This document shows positions 17,903 through 25,626 of a stretch of 58,013 bases of DNA, in pieces. The DNA comes from a virus. The translations under genes were made by a program, and so were the position numbers. Location: the IMG/VR virus record IMGVR_UViG_3300025671_000073, positions 1-58,013 of that record. One strand, given 5' to 3'. Each line of letters starts with the position of its first letter. Positions within the stretch are counted from its first letter, which is position 1. The notes under the pieces were generated by a model. The model worked only from the letters and a program-made list of their open reading frames with translations. It had not been told where the DNA came from and did not search any database.

Positions 17903-19430
17903 CGGCGTCCTCTATGTCTAGTTGCACTTCCGTCGTGTCAAAAGCCGGCACCTTCCACACCCGCACAGAAGCGTATGTGCCGTCCTCCTTCTTGACCTTC
18001 ATCACGGTGATGGCTTTGTCCGGGTCATCGCTCAGATCCTTGATGTATTGCTGGGCTTGCGGACGCGTCACCGCCTTGAAATCCTTCCGCTTCAAGAACT
18101 CCATCAGCCCTTGGATTTTGAACGCGGTGACGCCCTTGTCTGTCCAAGGCTTGCCCATTACGAGTTCTTCCGGCGCCATGGCGCGGGTGCGGCTGGTACA
18201 GAACTGCTCCAGCAGCTCCATGAACTGGCCCTTGGTTGTGAGCTCGGGCGCGACATCCGCCTCTGTAGCCTCGGCCATAAGGCCATTGACCAATGCGCCC
18301 CAGTCTTTGTCCTTGAGGACGTCAGGGCGCCGGTTCAACTCCTTCAGGCATTTCTTCTGAAACTCCCTCGGACTGTTCAACTCGTCCAGCGTCAGCTCAA
18401 TACGCTCCCCGTCGACGTTGACGTAGTAGAGGCGCGGATCGGATTTCATGATGGTCAGGCCCGTCAGAACCGGCATGAAAGATGAGCCGCCGCCCCCGCC
18501 GATGCCGAACTTGCACATGCGGCACTTGGCCTTGTCGCAGAAGTTGACCATGGGCGCTTGGTCGCAGAGATGACCGTAGTCCTTCCGACGGTGGGACTTG
18601 ATGACAGTCTCCTGCAGCTCCTTTGAGCTGAGCGGCGGGTTGATGTAGCGTCGATTGAACTCGTCGACCCCATCCTCCCAGTCGTCCGGCCGTTCCTTCT
18701 TGATCGACACGGTGGCATGCATCATGAAATTGTTTCTGTTCTCCGACACTCCCAGCGCCACAAGGGACTGAATGCAGGGTGGATACTCGGCCAGCTCGGC
18801 AACGTCCGGTCGCTGCTCAGCCAGCGCCGTTTCCAGATCCGTCAGGTTGCACCGCTTCTGATCAACCAAGTCCAAGAACTCCTCGACCGACATTGCGTTG
18901 CCGCTGGCGTCGAGAGCATAGCGCATCGAGCGCTGGGCGTTGTGGTACGGCAGGTTGATGAAGTTGCCCACGTCGCCTTTGTCGTGCAGCACGGCGTCTT
19001 GCTTGGGGAAGATTTCACGGCCGGCGAAACCCAGCAGTGCGGCAGCCTCGGTCAAATACTCTCGGACCACGGACGCCTTCTCCCACTCTTTGAGAAACAG
19101 GTAGATGTGTGCGCCGCCCGACTTGGAGCGGCATATGACAAGGGGCAGGCCGGCGGACCACACACGGGCAACCACGTCTTGCAGGTTCAGGTCGTAGTCG
19201 TCGACGTCGATGGCGCCAAACTTGCACATGTTGTTCGAGTTGATCGGAATAGACCCGATCCCCTGACCACCATTCAGGTGTGACGTTACGAGATCCTCGG
19301 TCATCGGCTCTCGGACCACGAAGCTTTTTGCTTCCGCTTTCCCAAGCCGGGTGGTTCTTCCTACCGTTGTCTGCCCGTGGGCCACCTCGGACCCCTCAAA
19401 GGCAGACATGAAACGTGCGGCGGTGTTCAT
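17877..19430 (-). CDS. Archaeo-eukaryotic-type primase (PrimPol/TOTE-like)
   Basis: 517 residues. The catalytic site of this superfamily is visible: FGAIDVDDYD at about 71-80 gives the metal-binding Asp pair, SGGAHIYLFL at 104-113 the nucleotide-binding His, and FPKQDAV with NFINLPYH the third region. A Cys cluster follows at about residues 280-300 (CDKAKCRMCKFG). The C-terminus ends in acidic residues and DVPF, resembling the tip by which SSB proteins bind partners. It synthesises primers for the polymerase, and a role as polymerase is possible. Ribosome site GGAG precedes ATG 19430. Confidence 0.85.
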   Translation of the reverse strand: MNTAARFMSAFEGSEVAHGQTTVGRTTRLGKAEAKSFVVREPMTEDLVTSHLNGGQGIGSIPINSNNMCKFGAIDVDDYDLNLQDVVARVWSAGLPLVICRSKSGGAHIYLFLKEWEKASVVREYLTEAAALLGFAGREIFPKQDAVLHDKGDVGNFINLPYHNAQRSMRYALDASGNAMSVEEFLDLVDQKRCNLTDLETALAEQRPDVAELAEYPPCIQSLVALGVSENRNNFMMHATVSIKKERPDDWEDGVDEFNRRYINPPLSSKELQETVIKSHRRKDYGHLCDQAPMVNFCDKAKCRMCKFGIGGGGGSSFMPVLTGLTIMKSDPRLYYVNVDGERIELTLDELNSPREFQKKCLKELNRRPDVLKDKDWGALVNGLMAEATEADVAPELTTKGQFMELLEQFCTSRTRAMAPEELVMGKPWTDKGVTAFKIQGLMEFLKRKDFKAVTRPQAQQYIKDLSDDPDKAITVMKVKKEDGTYASVRVWKVPAFDTTEVQLDIEDADAQTDVPF

Positions 19431-19447
19431 GCTCTGCTCCTGATAAA

Positions 19448-19487
19448 GAAAAGGAGGGCGGCGCAGTCCCTCGCAGCTGCGCCGCCC
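19448..19487 (-). terminator. Hairpin with T-rich tail between ssb and primase genes
   Basis: An 11-bp perfect stem (19456-19466 with 19477-19487; arm GGGCGGCGCAG) is followed on the minus strand by TCCTTTTCTTT. It lies just after the SSB-like gene, in its direction of transcription. The tail is interrupted by C residues, so partial termination is likely, giving more ssb than primase mRNA. Confidence 0.55.
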
Positions 19488-19499
19488 CGGACGATATAC

Positions 19500-20318
19500 T
19501 TAAAAAGGTATATCGTCGTCCGAGTACCCACCGCCGCCAGCGGCACCCGGGGTTTCGTTGGTGTCGACGGGGTGGCTTTCCGCCTGTGCCTTGACGGCGC
19601 CAGCCAGCACGCTTTCCCGGAAAGCCTTCGCCTCTTGGAACACGTTCTTGTCGTCGACAAGACCGATACCCTCGACCACCCAGTTCGCGAAGTCCCCCTT
19701 CTCGTTGGACTCCTCGACCGAGCGCAGCTTCCACATCGACGCATAGAGAGGAGGAGTGATCAGGCGGCCATCTTTCGGATGCTTGATCTTCTTCATCGCG
19801 ATCTGCGTCTTCCAGCGGCGGCTGACCTTGAGCTGGGTCGACTTCATGTCGATAACCACCGGCTGGGTCATGCCATCTTCTTCGAGGATAAGGCAGAAAT
19901 GCTGGTCCGACTTCACCACCTCGTTGCCGTCGGGCAGGAGTTCCTTGCCGCCGTTGCGGGTAGTGCTCTGCAGGCGGGGGTCATTCGGTGCGATCTCGCC
20001 ACGGAAGCCACCGCCCTGCTCGCGCGGTGTAAACTCCAGATACTTGGTGGTTTGATAGCAGGGAACGACGGTGATGCCCTCTTCCCCCAACCAGAACTGC
20101 CCGGTCACATTGTTGAAAATATCACCGGACGAGGCGCCGTCGATGTACTGCGGGTCCTTCTTCTTGAGCTGCGGCGACAGGGCCTGCAGCAGGCGGACAA
20201 ACGGGATCTGCATCTCCGAGCTGTCATACGACGCGCCATCGCCGGCGTTGTCAAAGATGTCGTCCATCAGGTCGGCGGACACTTCGGTGGTCTTGGCTTT
20301 TGCTACTGCGGTGCTCAT
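19500..20318 (-). CDS. Single-stranded DNA-binding protein (phage type)
   Basis: 272 residues. The body is a mixed domain with FWLGEEGITVVPCYQTTKYL and then FTPREQGGGF, as in a widespread phage protein placed beside replication genes. The end is a flexible linker and the acidic tip YSDDDIPF, nearly the same as the tip of bacterial SSB that recruits partner proteins. Together with its place ahead of the primase this supports a ssDNA-binding role. It is not a classical OB-fold SSB by eye. A 9-bp inverted repeat (arm ACGATATAC) spans the stop codon at 19491-19516. Confidence 0.75.
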   Translation of the reverse strand: MSTAVAKAKTTEVSADLMDDIFDNAGDGASYDSSEMQIPFVRLLQALSPQLKKKDPQYIDGASSGDIFNNVTGQFWLGEEGITVVPCYQTTKYLEFTPREQGGGFRGEIAPNDPRLQSTTRNGGKELLPDGNEVVKSDQHFCLILEEDGMTQPVVIDMKSTQLKVSRRWKTQIAMKKIKHPKDGRLITPPLYASMWKLRSVEESNEKGDFANWVVEGIGLVDDKNVFQEAKAFRESVLAGAVKAQAESHPVDTNETPGAAGGGGYSDDDIPF

Positions 20319-20321
20319 GGC

Positions 20322-20882
20322 TTACTTCCTTTTGATTTCTGCGGTGTTGAGGATGTAGGCACCAAACATCTCAAGATCGATGTTGGAGCCCTGCTCGATC
20401 TGCTCGCGCACGAAGGCCTTGAGCGTCATGGGGTGGACCTGCACTTTCTGCTGCGGGTCGTAGCCCTGCTCGCGCAGCGCACCCATCACATGGCCAGCCT
20501 CGTTATCCTGACCACGGCCGAACGAACAAGTGATTTCGTTCTTGATGATGTCGTCATGGCCGTGTTGACGCAGCCACTCAAAGGCCTCCTCCCTCCGCGC
20601 AGGCGGGATGGACGCATGCACGATGTTCTTGCGAACGACTGACACGCCATCGACATCAAGGCGCTCGACGCCCATCTGGTCCATCATGTTGGGAATGATC
20701 TCGGTCGACAGGCTGTGCTTTTGCTGCTTCAACGCCTTGATGTGATCTTCGGCGTCAGCAATCTGCTGCTCGATCGACCGCAACTGCCGGACGTGGCCGG
20801 AGAGCTGCGTGGTGGTGTCACCATCGATACTTTGGAGGGCTTCCGCCTCGTCAAAGATATCTTCGAATATGTCGTCTGACAT
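20322..20882 (-). CDS. Coiled-coil protein at head of replication operon
   Basis: 186 residues from ATG 20882, preceded by AAGAGGAGA; the longer frame to 20969 has no such site. An acidic start (MSDDIFEDIFDEAEAL) is followed by a coiled coil at about 35-75. The second half (EEAFEWLRQHGHDDIIKNEI) is a compact alpha/beta domain. Similar proteins accompany phage ssb genes, but I do not know a function. A Gam-like DNA-end binding role is possible from the coiled coil, though this is a guess. Confidence 0.7.
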   Translation of the reverse strand: MSDDIFEDIFDEAEALQSIDGDTTTQLSGHVRQLRSIEQQIADAEDHIKALKQQKHSLSTEIIPNMMDQMGVERLDVDGVSVVRKNIVHASIPPARREEAFEWLRQHGHDDIIKNEITCSFGRGQDNEAGHVMGALREQGYDPQQKVQVHPMTLKAFVREQIEQGSNIDLEMFGAYILNTAEIKRK

Positions 20883-20958
20883 AAGTTTCTCCTCTTCAGG
20901 TTTCAGGGTTGACGAACATGCTTGTTGTTCGTAAGTTGTGACCGTAAAGGAGGAATAG
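20883..20958. promoter_or_regulatory. Divergent control region with inverted repeat
   Basis: It separates the leftward replication operon from the rightward helicase gene. A 7-bp inverted repeat (ACGAACA, 7-bp spacer, TGTTCGT) lies at 20912-20932, suitable for a dimeric repressor or activator of both directions. TTGACG at 20909-20914 could be a plus-strand -35. AAAGGAGGA before ATG 20959 is a strong ribosome site. Confidence 0.5.
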
Positions 20959-22425
20959 ATGACTGTCAACTGGAAATATAAAACTGAACCCTTCGCTCAT
21001 CAGGTCACCGCACTGGAGCGCAGCATGGACCGAGACGCCTACGCTTTCTTCATGGAGATGGGCGCCGGCAAGTCCAAGGTCCTTATCGATACGATCTCGA
21101 ATCTCTACCTGCAAGGGGAGATCGATTTCGCTCTGATCATCGCACCCAAAGGCGTGTATCGCAACTGGACGAACAAGGAGATTCCTGAACACTTTCCCGA
21201 GGATGTACCCCATCGGGTCATCCGCTGGGTCGCCAATCCCAACAAGGCGGAGCAAGCGGAGCTGCGGGGCATCAACAAGAAGTTCGATGGCCTGACAATC
21301 TTTGTCATGAACGTCGAAGCGTTCTCCACGATCAAAGGCAAGGGCGCCGGCGAGTGGCTGGCCAAGAACCTCGGACCTCGGGGCCTGATCGGAATCGACG
21401 AGAGCACGACCATCAAGAACCACAAGGCCAAGCGGACCAAGGCGCTGATGAAGATTGGTAGTGGGTTCAAGTATCGCCGCATCCTGACGGGTTCGCCGAT
21501 CACCAAGGAGCCCATGGATATCTATTCACAGGCCGCGTTTCTCGGACCTTGGCTCTTGGGCTACAACAGCTTCTATTCATTTCAGGGCCGGTACGCGATC
21601 ACCCAACGCCGGACCATGGGTGCGCACTCTTTCCAGCAGGTGGTCGGCTATCAAAATTTGGAAGAGCTAACCCGCAAGATCGATAGTTTCAGTTACCGGG
21701 TGCTGAAAGAGGATTGTCTGGATCTTCCGCCGAAAACGTATACCGCTCGATACATCACGCTCACGAAAGAGCAAAGGCAGATGTATGACCAGCTTCGGCA
21801 GGAGGGGTTCCTTTTGCTGGAAGAGGGCGACACGGTGTCGACCCCGCAGGTCATCACGCTCATGCTGCGCTTGCAGCAGGTTATGTCCGGGCATCTCATG
21901 ACAGATGATGGGGAGCTGATGACGTTCCCGTCCGGGCGGATGGATGCGCTGTTGGAGATCGCAGCCGAAACCTCTGGCAAGATGATCATCTTCTCCCGGT
22001 TCAGGCACGACATCAAACAGATCGAGCAAGCGCTCAACAAAGAGTACGGCGAGGGCTCTGCCGTCACCTACTTTGGTGATACCAGCGTGGAAGCAAGAGA
22101 GCTTGCTGTCAAAAACTTCCAAGATCCTGTCGCCAAAACCCGGTTCTTCATCTCGAACAAGACCGGTGCTTACGGCATCACGCTGACAGCTGCTTCGACC
22201 GTGGTATACTATGCCAACGATTTCGACCTTGAGACCCGAATCCAGTCGGAGGACAGAGCGCACAGGATTGGCCAGAAAAACCCGGTGACGTATATTGATC
22301 TGGTTGCCGAAGGCACGATCGACGAGAAGATCGTGGAGAACCTGCGCAACAAGATAGACATGGGCGCCAAGGTTTTGGGAGAAAAGGCACGCGAATGGCT
22401 GAGCCTGAAACCGAAGACGAAGTAG
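20959..22425 (+). CDS. SNF2-type superfamily 2 helicase/translocase
   Basis: 488 residues. Motif I MEMGAGKSK is near 31-39; motif II has DEST (GIDESTTIKN) in place of DEAH; motif III is LTGSPI. The C-terminal half has IIFSRF, NKTGAYGITLTAAS and the SNF2-typical QSEDRAHRIGQKNPVTYIDL. A double-stranded DNA translocase of this kind may remodel forks, displace bound proteins or drive recombination. It is the first gene of a short rightward operon divergent from the replication operon. Confidence 0.92.
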   Translation: MTVNWKYKTEPFAHQVTALERSMDRDAYAFFMEMGAGKSKVLIDTISNLYLQGEIDFALIIAPKGVYRNWTNKEIPEHFPEDVPHRVIRWVANPNKAEQAELRGINKKFDGLTIFVMNVEAFSTIKGKGAGEWLAKNLGPRGLIGIDESTTIKNHKAKRTKALMKIGSGFKYRRILTGSPITKEPMDIYSQAAFLGPWLLGYNSFYSFQGRYAITQRRTMGAHSFQQVVGYQNLEELTRKIDSFSYRVLKEDCLDLPPKTYTARYITLTKEQRQMYDQLRQEGFLLLEEGDTVSTPQVITLMLRLQQVMSGHLMTDDGELMTFPSGRMDALLEIAAETSGKMIIFSRFRHDIKQIEQALNKEYGEGSAVTYFGDTSVEARELAVKNFQDPVAKTRFFISNKTGAYGITLTAASTVVYYANDFDLETRIQSEDRAHRIGQKNPVTYIDLVAEGTIDEKIVENLRNKIDMGAKVLGEKAREWLSLKPKTK

Positions 22426-22802
22426 GTCTTCACACCAACGAAGAGAAGATGGCGCTCTGGCAGATGAACAAGATCGCCATCGAGTACAAGCGTGGTATCC
22501 TCAAACGCGGGGAGGCCACGCAACGGTTCTCGTACTGGGCCGAGCTGCCGCCCAGCATTTCGTGGATGCTCCTCGGACCTATGGCCGCGAGTAGCCACGA
22601 AGAACTGATGAAAGCGTTCCCGAAGTGGATCACCAAGGATAAGGAGCCGACGTTTGACTATGACCCTGCAAAAGCCACACGTGCTGCAAACCTTGCTCGA
22701 CGCAAAGAATCCGGACTGGATGCGGTTGGAAGACCTAGCTCAGCTCTTGGGGGAAGACGAAGAAAAGATCCGGGCAGCTCTGATCGAACTTCAGGACGAT
22801 GA
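22395..22802 (+). CDS. Hypothetical protein overlapping helicase end
   Basis: 135 residues, starting inside the last codons of the helicase gene. The first 95 residues (EEKMALWQMNKIAIEYKRGI, then RFSYWAELPPSISWMLLGPM) look like a normal globular protein. The last 45 are basic and Gly/Ser-rich and lie in another frame over the next ORF for 143 bp. Either both are made, or the true end involves frameshifting or a sequence error. Function unknown. Confidence 0.55.
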   Translation: MAEPETEDEVGLHTNEEKMALWQMNKIAIEYKRGILKRGEATQRFSYWAELPPSISWMLLGPMAASSHEELMKAFPKWITKDKEPTFDYDPAKATRAANLARRKESGLDAVGRPSSALGGRRRKDPGSSDRTSGR

Positions 22803-22878
22803 GTTTGTCTTCCTACGCAACGGCTGGTATACGGCGTCGGCCTTTGCTAGACGGACGTTCGGCCGTCAGACCGGGTGA
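22660..22878 (+). CDS. Small winged-helix-like protein
   Basis: 72 residues. The pattern MRLEDLAQLLGEDEEKIRAA followed by a Leu/Phe turn and WYTASAFARR fits a winged helix. AAGGAG lies 13 bases before ATG, rather far. The long overlap with the previous frame is unusual, but the codon pattern here is normal for this genome. It may regulate neighbouring genes. Confidence 0.55.
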   Translation: MTLQKPHVLQTLLDAKNPDWMRLEDLAQLLGEDEEKIRAALIELQDDEFVFLRNGWYTASAFARRTFGRQTG

Positions 22879-23030
22879 CCCTGAACGATCTGGCGATAGG
22901 CCTCACGGATCAAGACGCTCAGCTCCCGGGCCATGGACCTTTGTTCGTAGTCCGCTAGCTCCTTGAGCAATGCGTGGTCCTCGACGGGCACCGCGACGTT
23001 TTGAAACCGTGGCTTTTCTTTCTGCGCCAT
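22866..23030 (-). CDS. Ribbon-helix-helix DNA-binding protein
   Basis: 54 residues (MAQKEKPRFQNVAVPVEDHA at the start). One beta-strand (FQNVAVPV) followed by two helices (DHALLKELADYEQRSMAREL, then SVLIREAYRQI) is the Arc/CopG fold, which binds operators as a dimer. It is divergent from the lysis cassette, whose first gene starts at 23096, so it is a good candidate for a regulator of lysis or of itself. It overlaps the 22660 gene end by 13 bp, convergently. Confidence 0.75.
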   Translation of the reverse strand: MAQKEKPRFQNVAVPVEDHALLKELADYEQRSMARELSVLIREAYRQIVQGHPV

Positions 23031-23095
23031 AGTGCTCTCCATACAAATTTGTGCTAGGTTGTGTTATAGGTCAGTTGTTAGCAGGATACAAGCGC
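23031..23095. promoter_or_regulatory. Control region between RHH gene and lysis cassette
   Basis: The 10-bp palindrome ACAAATTTGT (23043-23052) is a possible binding site for the ribbon-helix-helix protein encoded next to it. GTTATAGG at 23063-23070 could be a -10 element for the amidase gene. No convincing -35 is visible, so activity may need an activator. Confidence 0.35.
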
Positions 23096-23734
23096 ATGCG
23101 TAAGATCGACACCATCGTGGTACATTGCACAGCCACTCGACCGGAGTGGTGGGCCAGCAAATCGGCCGAGGAAAAAGTCCGCGAGGTCCGAGACTGGCAC
23201 GTATCTGGGCGTGGTTGGTCGGATATCGGATACCACTACCTGATCGATCGCGACGGCACCGTGGTCCGAGGTCGTCCGATCGAGCGGGCCGGGGCCCATG
23301 CCAAAGGCCACAACGCCACCAGCATCGGCATCAGCCTGTTCGGGGGTCATGGGTCCACCCGCAACGACGACTTCAGCGACAATTTCACGGCCGAGCAAGA
23401 GAGCGCACTCCGCGCCCTGATCCAAGAGCTTGAGGCCAAGTACCCGATCCACAAGATCATCGGTCATAACGATGTCAGCGCCAAGGCTTGCCCGGGCTTT
23501 CAGGTTGGACCTTGGCTCAAGCATCGCCATGTACGTACAAACCCCGTACAGTCCAAGACAGTACAGGCATCTGCGGCGCAGCTCGCTACGGCGGCGGGCG
23601 GCGGCCTAGGTGCGCTTGCAGCGCTCGACGGGACGGCGCAGCTTGTGGCGCTCGGCTTGGTCGGCGCCGTGGCACTACTGGCTATATGGATCATGCGCGA
23701 GCGGCTGAAGGCTTGGGCCGCGGGTTGGCGCTGA
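23096..23734 (+). CDS. N-acetylmuramoyl-L-alanine amidase (endolysin) with C-terminal membrane segment
   Basis: 212 residues from ATG 23096. The amidase_2 / T7 lysozyme fold is clear: VHCTAT at 9-14 (first Zn His), GYHYLIDRDG, and GHNDVSAKACPGF with the second His and the Cys ligand. The last 55 residues contain hydrophobic stretches (LATAAGGGLGALAAL and LVALGLVGAVALLAIWIM), so the enzyme is probably membrane-anchored. No separate holin was recognised, and this tail could supply that function. It cleaves the bond between muramic acid and the peptide stem. Confidence 0.92.
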   Translation: MRKIDTIVVHCTATRPEWWASKSAEEKVREVRDWHVSGRGWSDIGYHYLIDRDGTVVRGRPIERAGAHAKGHNATSIGISLFGGHGSTRNDDFSDNFTAEQESALRALIQELEAKYPIHKIIGHNDVSAKACPGFQVGPWLKHRHVRTNPVQSKTVQASAAQLATAAGGGLGALAALDGTAQLVALGLVGAVALLAIWIMRERLKAWAAGWR

Positions 23735-23964
23735 TGTTCGGTCGGCTCCAGTTATACGCCATTGGCGTCGCCGCCTTCGCCGCCGGCCTGTTTGGCATTT
23801 ACCTCAAAGGTAAGAGCGCGGGCCGGGACGAGGTCGAGAACGAGCACAACAGGCGCCGCATTGATGCCATGCGCAAGGCAAAGGATGTACGCGATGAGAT
23901 CATGGATGATCCTTATTTTGTTGATCGGGCACAGCGCTGGGTGCGCCCAGATCGAGACGAATAG
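23734..23964 (+). CDS. Inner-membrane spanin (Rz-like)
   Basis: 76 residues, ATG overlapping the amidase stop (TGATG). One N-terminal membrane helix (LYAIGVAAFAAGLFGIYL) is followed by a charged helix with periplasmic orientation (DEVENEHNRRRIDAMRKAKD). It would pair with the lipoprotein encoded in the overlapping frame to fuse inner and outer membranes after peptidoglycan is cut. Length is short for Rz, but architecture and position match. Confidence 0.8.
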   Translation: MFGRLQLYAIGVAAFAAGLFGIYLKGKSAGRDEVENEHNRRRIDAMRKAKDVRDEIMDDPYFVDRAQRWVRPDRDE

Positions 23965-24109
23965 CTACTGCGATATAGCTTCGCCGCTATATTTTGACGA
24001 CAGTCGAACCGTCATCTGGCTTTCCGAAAACGATAATATGCTTCTACGCGATATCATCATAGCCAACGAAACGTGGGCGGCGTTATGCGATGGCAAGACA
24101 TCTCTCTGA
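23894..24109 (+). CDS. Outer-membrane spanin lipoprotein (Rz1-like)
   Basis: 71 residues, beginning inside the inner spanin gene in another frame. MRSWMILILLIGHSAGC is a signal peptide with lipobox, with the Cys at 17 to be lipidated. The mature part, with SYCDIASPLYF and then DIIIANETWAALC, matches the usual phage outer spanin pattern. An alternative start lies at 23885. The overlapped arrangement is classical for spanins and implies a Gram-negative host. Confidence 0.85.
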   Translation: MRSWMILILLIGHSAGCAQIETNSYCDIASPLYFDDSRTVIWLSENDNMLLRDIIIANETWAALCDGKTSL

Positions 24110-24258
24110 TAACCCATCGCGCCCTGACCGGGCGTGACTGTTCGTGGTGCGCTTGGGCATGGCACAAGCGGCTGGACAGGGGTTGGTCAGCACTGGTTTT
24201 ATTGGTAGGCAGGCGCCACTGTCGGCGAAGCTGGCTTCGTTACTTCACGAAAAGCTGA
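24085..24258 (+). CDS. Doubtful small ORF after spanins
   Basis: 57 codons, starting within the outer spanin end. It is rich in Trp, Arg and Cys and has a weak ribosome site. It fills the only gap between the spanins and the protease gene. I see no family resemblance; it may be a chance frame. Confidence 0.25.
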   Translation: MRWQDISLITHRALTGRDCSWCAWAWHKRLDRGWSALVLLVGRRHCRRSWLRYFTKS

Positions 24259-24300
24259 TTTTGTGTCATGATTCTTGGGCAACCAGCAAAGGAACATGAC

Positions 24301-25098
24301 ATGGCATTTCGAATCCTGTCTCTTCTGGCAGCCTTGCTTACCGCGAATGTCGCGGCGGCTTGGACCGTTGAAGATATGAACAAGACCATCAACAGCGCCA
24401 ATTTCATCGTCGGGCGCGGATGCAGCGGCACTCTGATCTCGCTGGAACATCGGCTTATCCTTACCAATCATCACTGCATTGGCGATGCGGTTATCAAACG
24501 CCGCAAAGAGGTGGTCGAGGATGACGGCACGGTGGTCCAGAAGCAGGTCGAGGAACTGCGCGACATGGACGTGTCGCAGCGGATGTATGAGGACTACCGC
24601 CTTGTCGGTGAGGCCAGATACAAGGCCCAACTTGTTGCGCGGTGGCAGGAAAGCGATCTGGCCCTGCTGCAGGTGCGGGCCGATCTACCCAACAGTATCG
24701 CCGCCACGGTATTTGCCGGAGATGTGGTGGAGCGCGGCGAGGAGGTGACTGTTGTCGGAAACCCTCTGGGCCTTGATGCCACGGTCACACGCGGCGTGAT
24801 CTCGTCAACCAATCGAATGTTCCGCGTGTCTTGGGCCGAGGCCGAGGTGCCGTTCATTCAGGTGGACGCAGGCATCACGGGCGGCAACAGCGGCGGTGCT
24901 TTGTTCAACGCAGCGGGAGAGCTGATTGGCGTTCCAGCGGCTGCCGCACCGGGCAACGGGCACCTTGGTTTGGCCATCCCGTTCTTCCAAGTCCGGCAGT
25001 TTCTCGACGACAACTGCTGGTCGGAGGTGTGGGATGCAGAGGCACAGAGCCATGAGGTTTGTGTCGCCTCAAAAGAAAGTGAAGACGGGGATCAGTGA
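24301..25098 (+). CDS. Secreted trypsin-like serine protease
   Basis: 265 residues from ATG 24301, behind AAAGGA. A signal peptide (FRILSLLAALLTANVAAA) is followed by a chymotrypsin/HtrA-like domain. Catalytic His is in TNHHC (about 57), Asp in ESDLALL (119) and Ser in GGNSGGA (197). Cys41 and Cys59 could form the disulfide around the His. No PDZ domain follows. It would act in the periplasm or outside. It follows the lysis genes and may aid envelope breakdown, process a virion protein or be an accessory gene acquired from a host. Confidence 0.9.
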   Translation: MAFRILSLLAALLTANVAAAWTVEDMNKTINSANFIVGRGCSGTLISLEHRLILTNHHCIGDAVIKRRKEVVEDDGTVVQKQVEELRDMDVSQRMYEDYRLVGEARYKAQLVARWQESDLALLQVRADLPNSIAATVFAGDVVERGEEVTVVGNPLGLDATVTRGVISSTNRMFRVSWAEAEVPFIQVDAGITGGNSGGALFNAAGELIGVPAAAAPGNGHLGLAIPFFQVRQFLDDNCWSEVWDAEAQSHEVCVASKESEDGDQ

Positions 25099-25349
25099 AC
25101 CCCGTCTTCCGGACCGACAGCGCAGTCCAAAGCGATCTGCGCCTCGCATTCTATGACAGTCGTGACCGCAGCGTCGGCGATGCGCTGTAGTTGCGCGTCG
25201 TTATCCGGATCGCAGTAGTTGCGCAGGATCGTGGCCAACAGGCTCACGACCTGCGAGCCTGTGAGACAGGGCGGCGACACCATGCCGATCGCGTCCATGT
25301 AGGCCAAGAACTCCTCAGTGCTTGGCGGTGAATATCCGTATTCTCGCAT
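25092..25349 (-). CDS. Hypothetical small protein
   Basis: 85 residues from ATG 25349 with GGAG upstream. The sequence STEEFLAYMDAIGMVSPP, followed by GSQVVSLLATILRN, is helical with several Cys. It overlaps the convergent protease gene by 7 bp and is the last gene of the leftward cluster that starts at 26830. Function unknown. Confidence 0.65.
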   Translation of the reverse strand: MREYGYSPPSTEEFLAYMDAIGMVSPPCLTGSQVVSLLATILRNYCDPDNDAQLQRIADAAVTTVIECEAQIALDCAVGPEDGVH

Positions 25350-25626
25350 CTCTGTGAAGCTCCGAGGTTGCAAGGCCAGCGCGTTCCAGACGAATCAGGA
25401 GCGCATGTGCGCTGGGGTGGGGCAGTTCTAGAATGTGCGCTAGGTCCGACGCTGTCAAACTGCTTTTCCGATAAAGAGCCTTGGCCGCGGCCAGAAGTTT
25501 TTCCGGAGCCAGTGGCTTGCTTCGATGCCAAACGCCTTGCTCCTGCCCCACCATGTTCTGCTTCATTCTGGCGTTTTCGACCACCGCAAATGAACACAGA
25601 TGTTTCGCGTACAGTTCCTCGTTCAT
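25315..25626 (-). CDS. Small winged-helix protein
   Basis: 103 residues. The second half, APEKLLAAAKALYRKSSLTA followed by SDLAHILELPHPSAHALLIRL and a basic turn, reads as a winged helix-turn-helix with a recognition helix around SAHALLIRLERAG. It overlaps both neighbours in the leftward cluster. Likely a transcription regulator of early genes; the target is unknown. Confidence 0.65.
   Translation of the reverse strand: MNEELYAKHLCSFAVVENARMKQNMVGQEQGVWHRSKPLAPEKLLAAAKALYRKSSLTASDLAHILELPHPSAHALLIRLERAGLATSELHRDARIRIFTAKH

Noticed and set aside
19377-20642. 421-codon open frame on the plus strand
   Set aside because: Opposite the SSB-like and coiled-coil genes, which have ribosome sites and recognisable ends; shadow frame.
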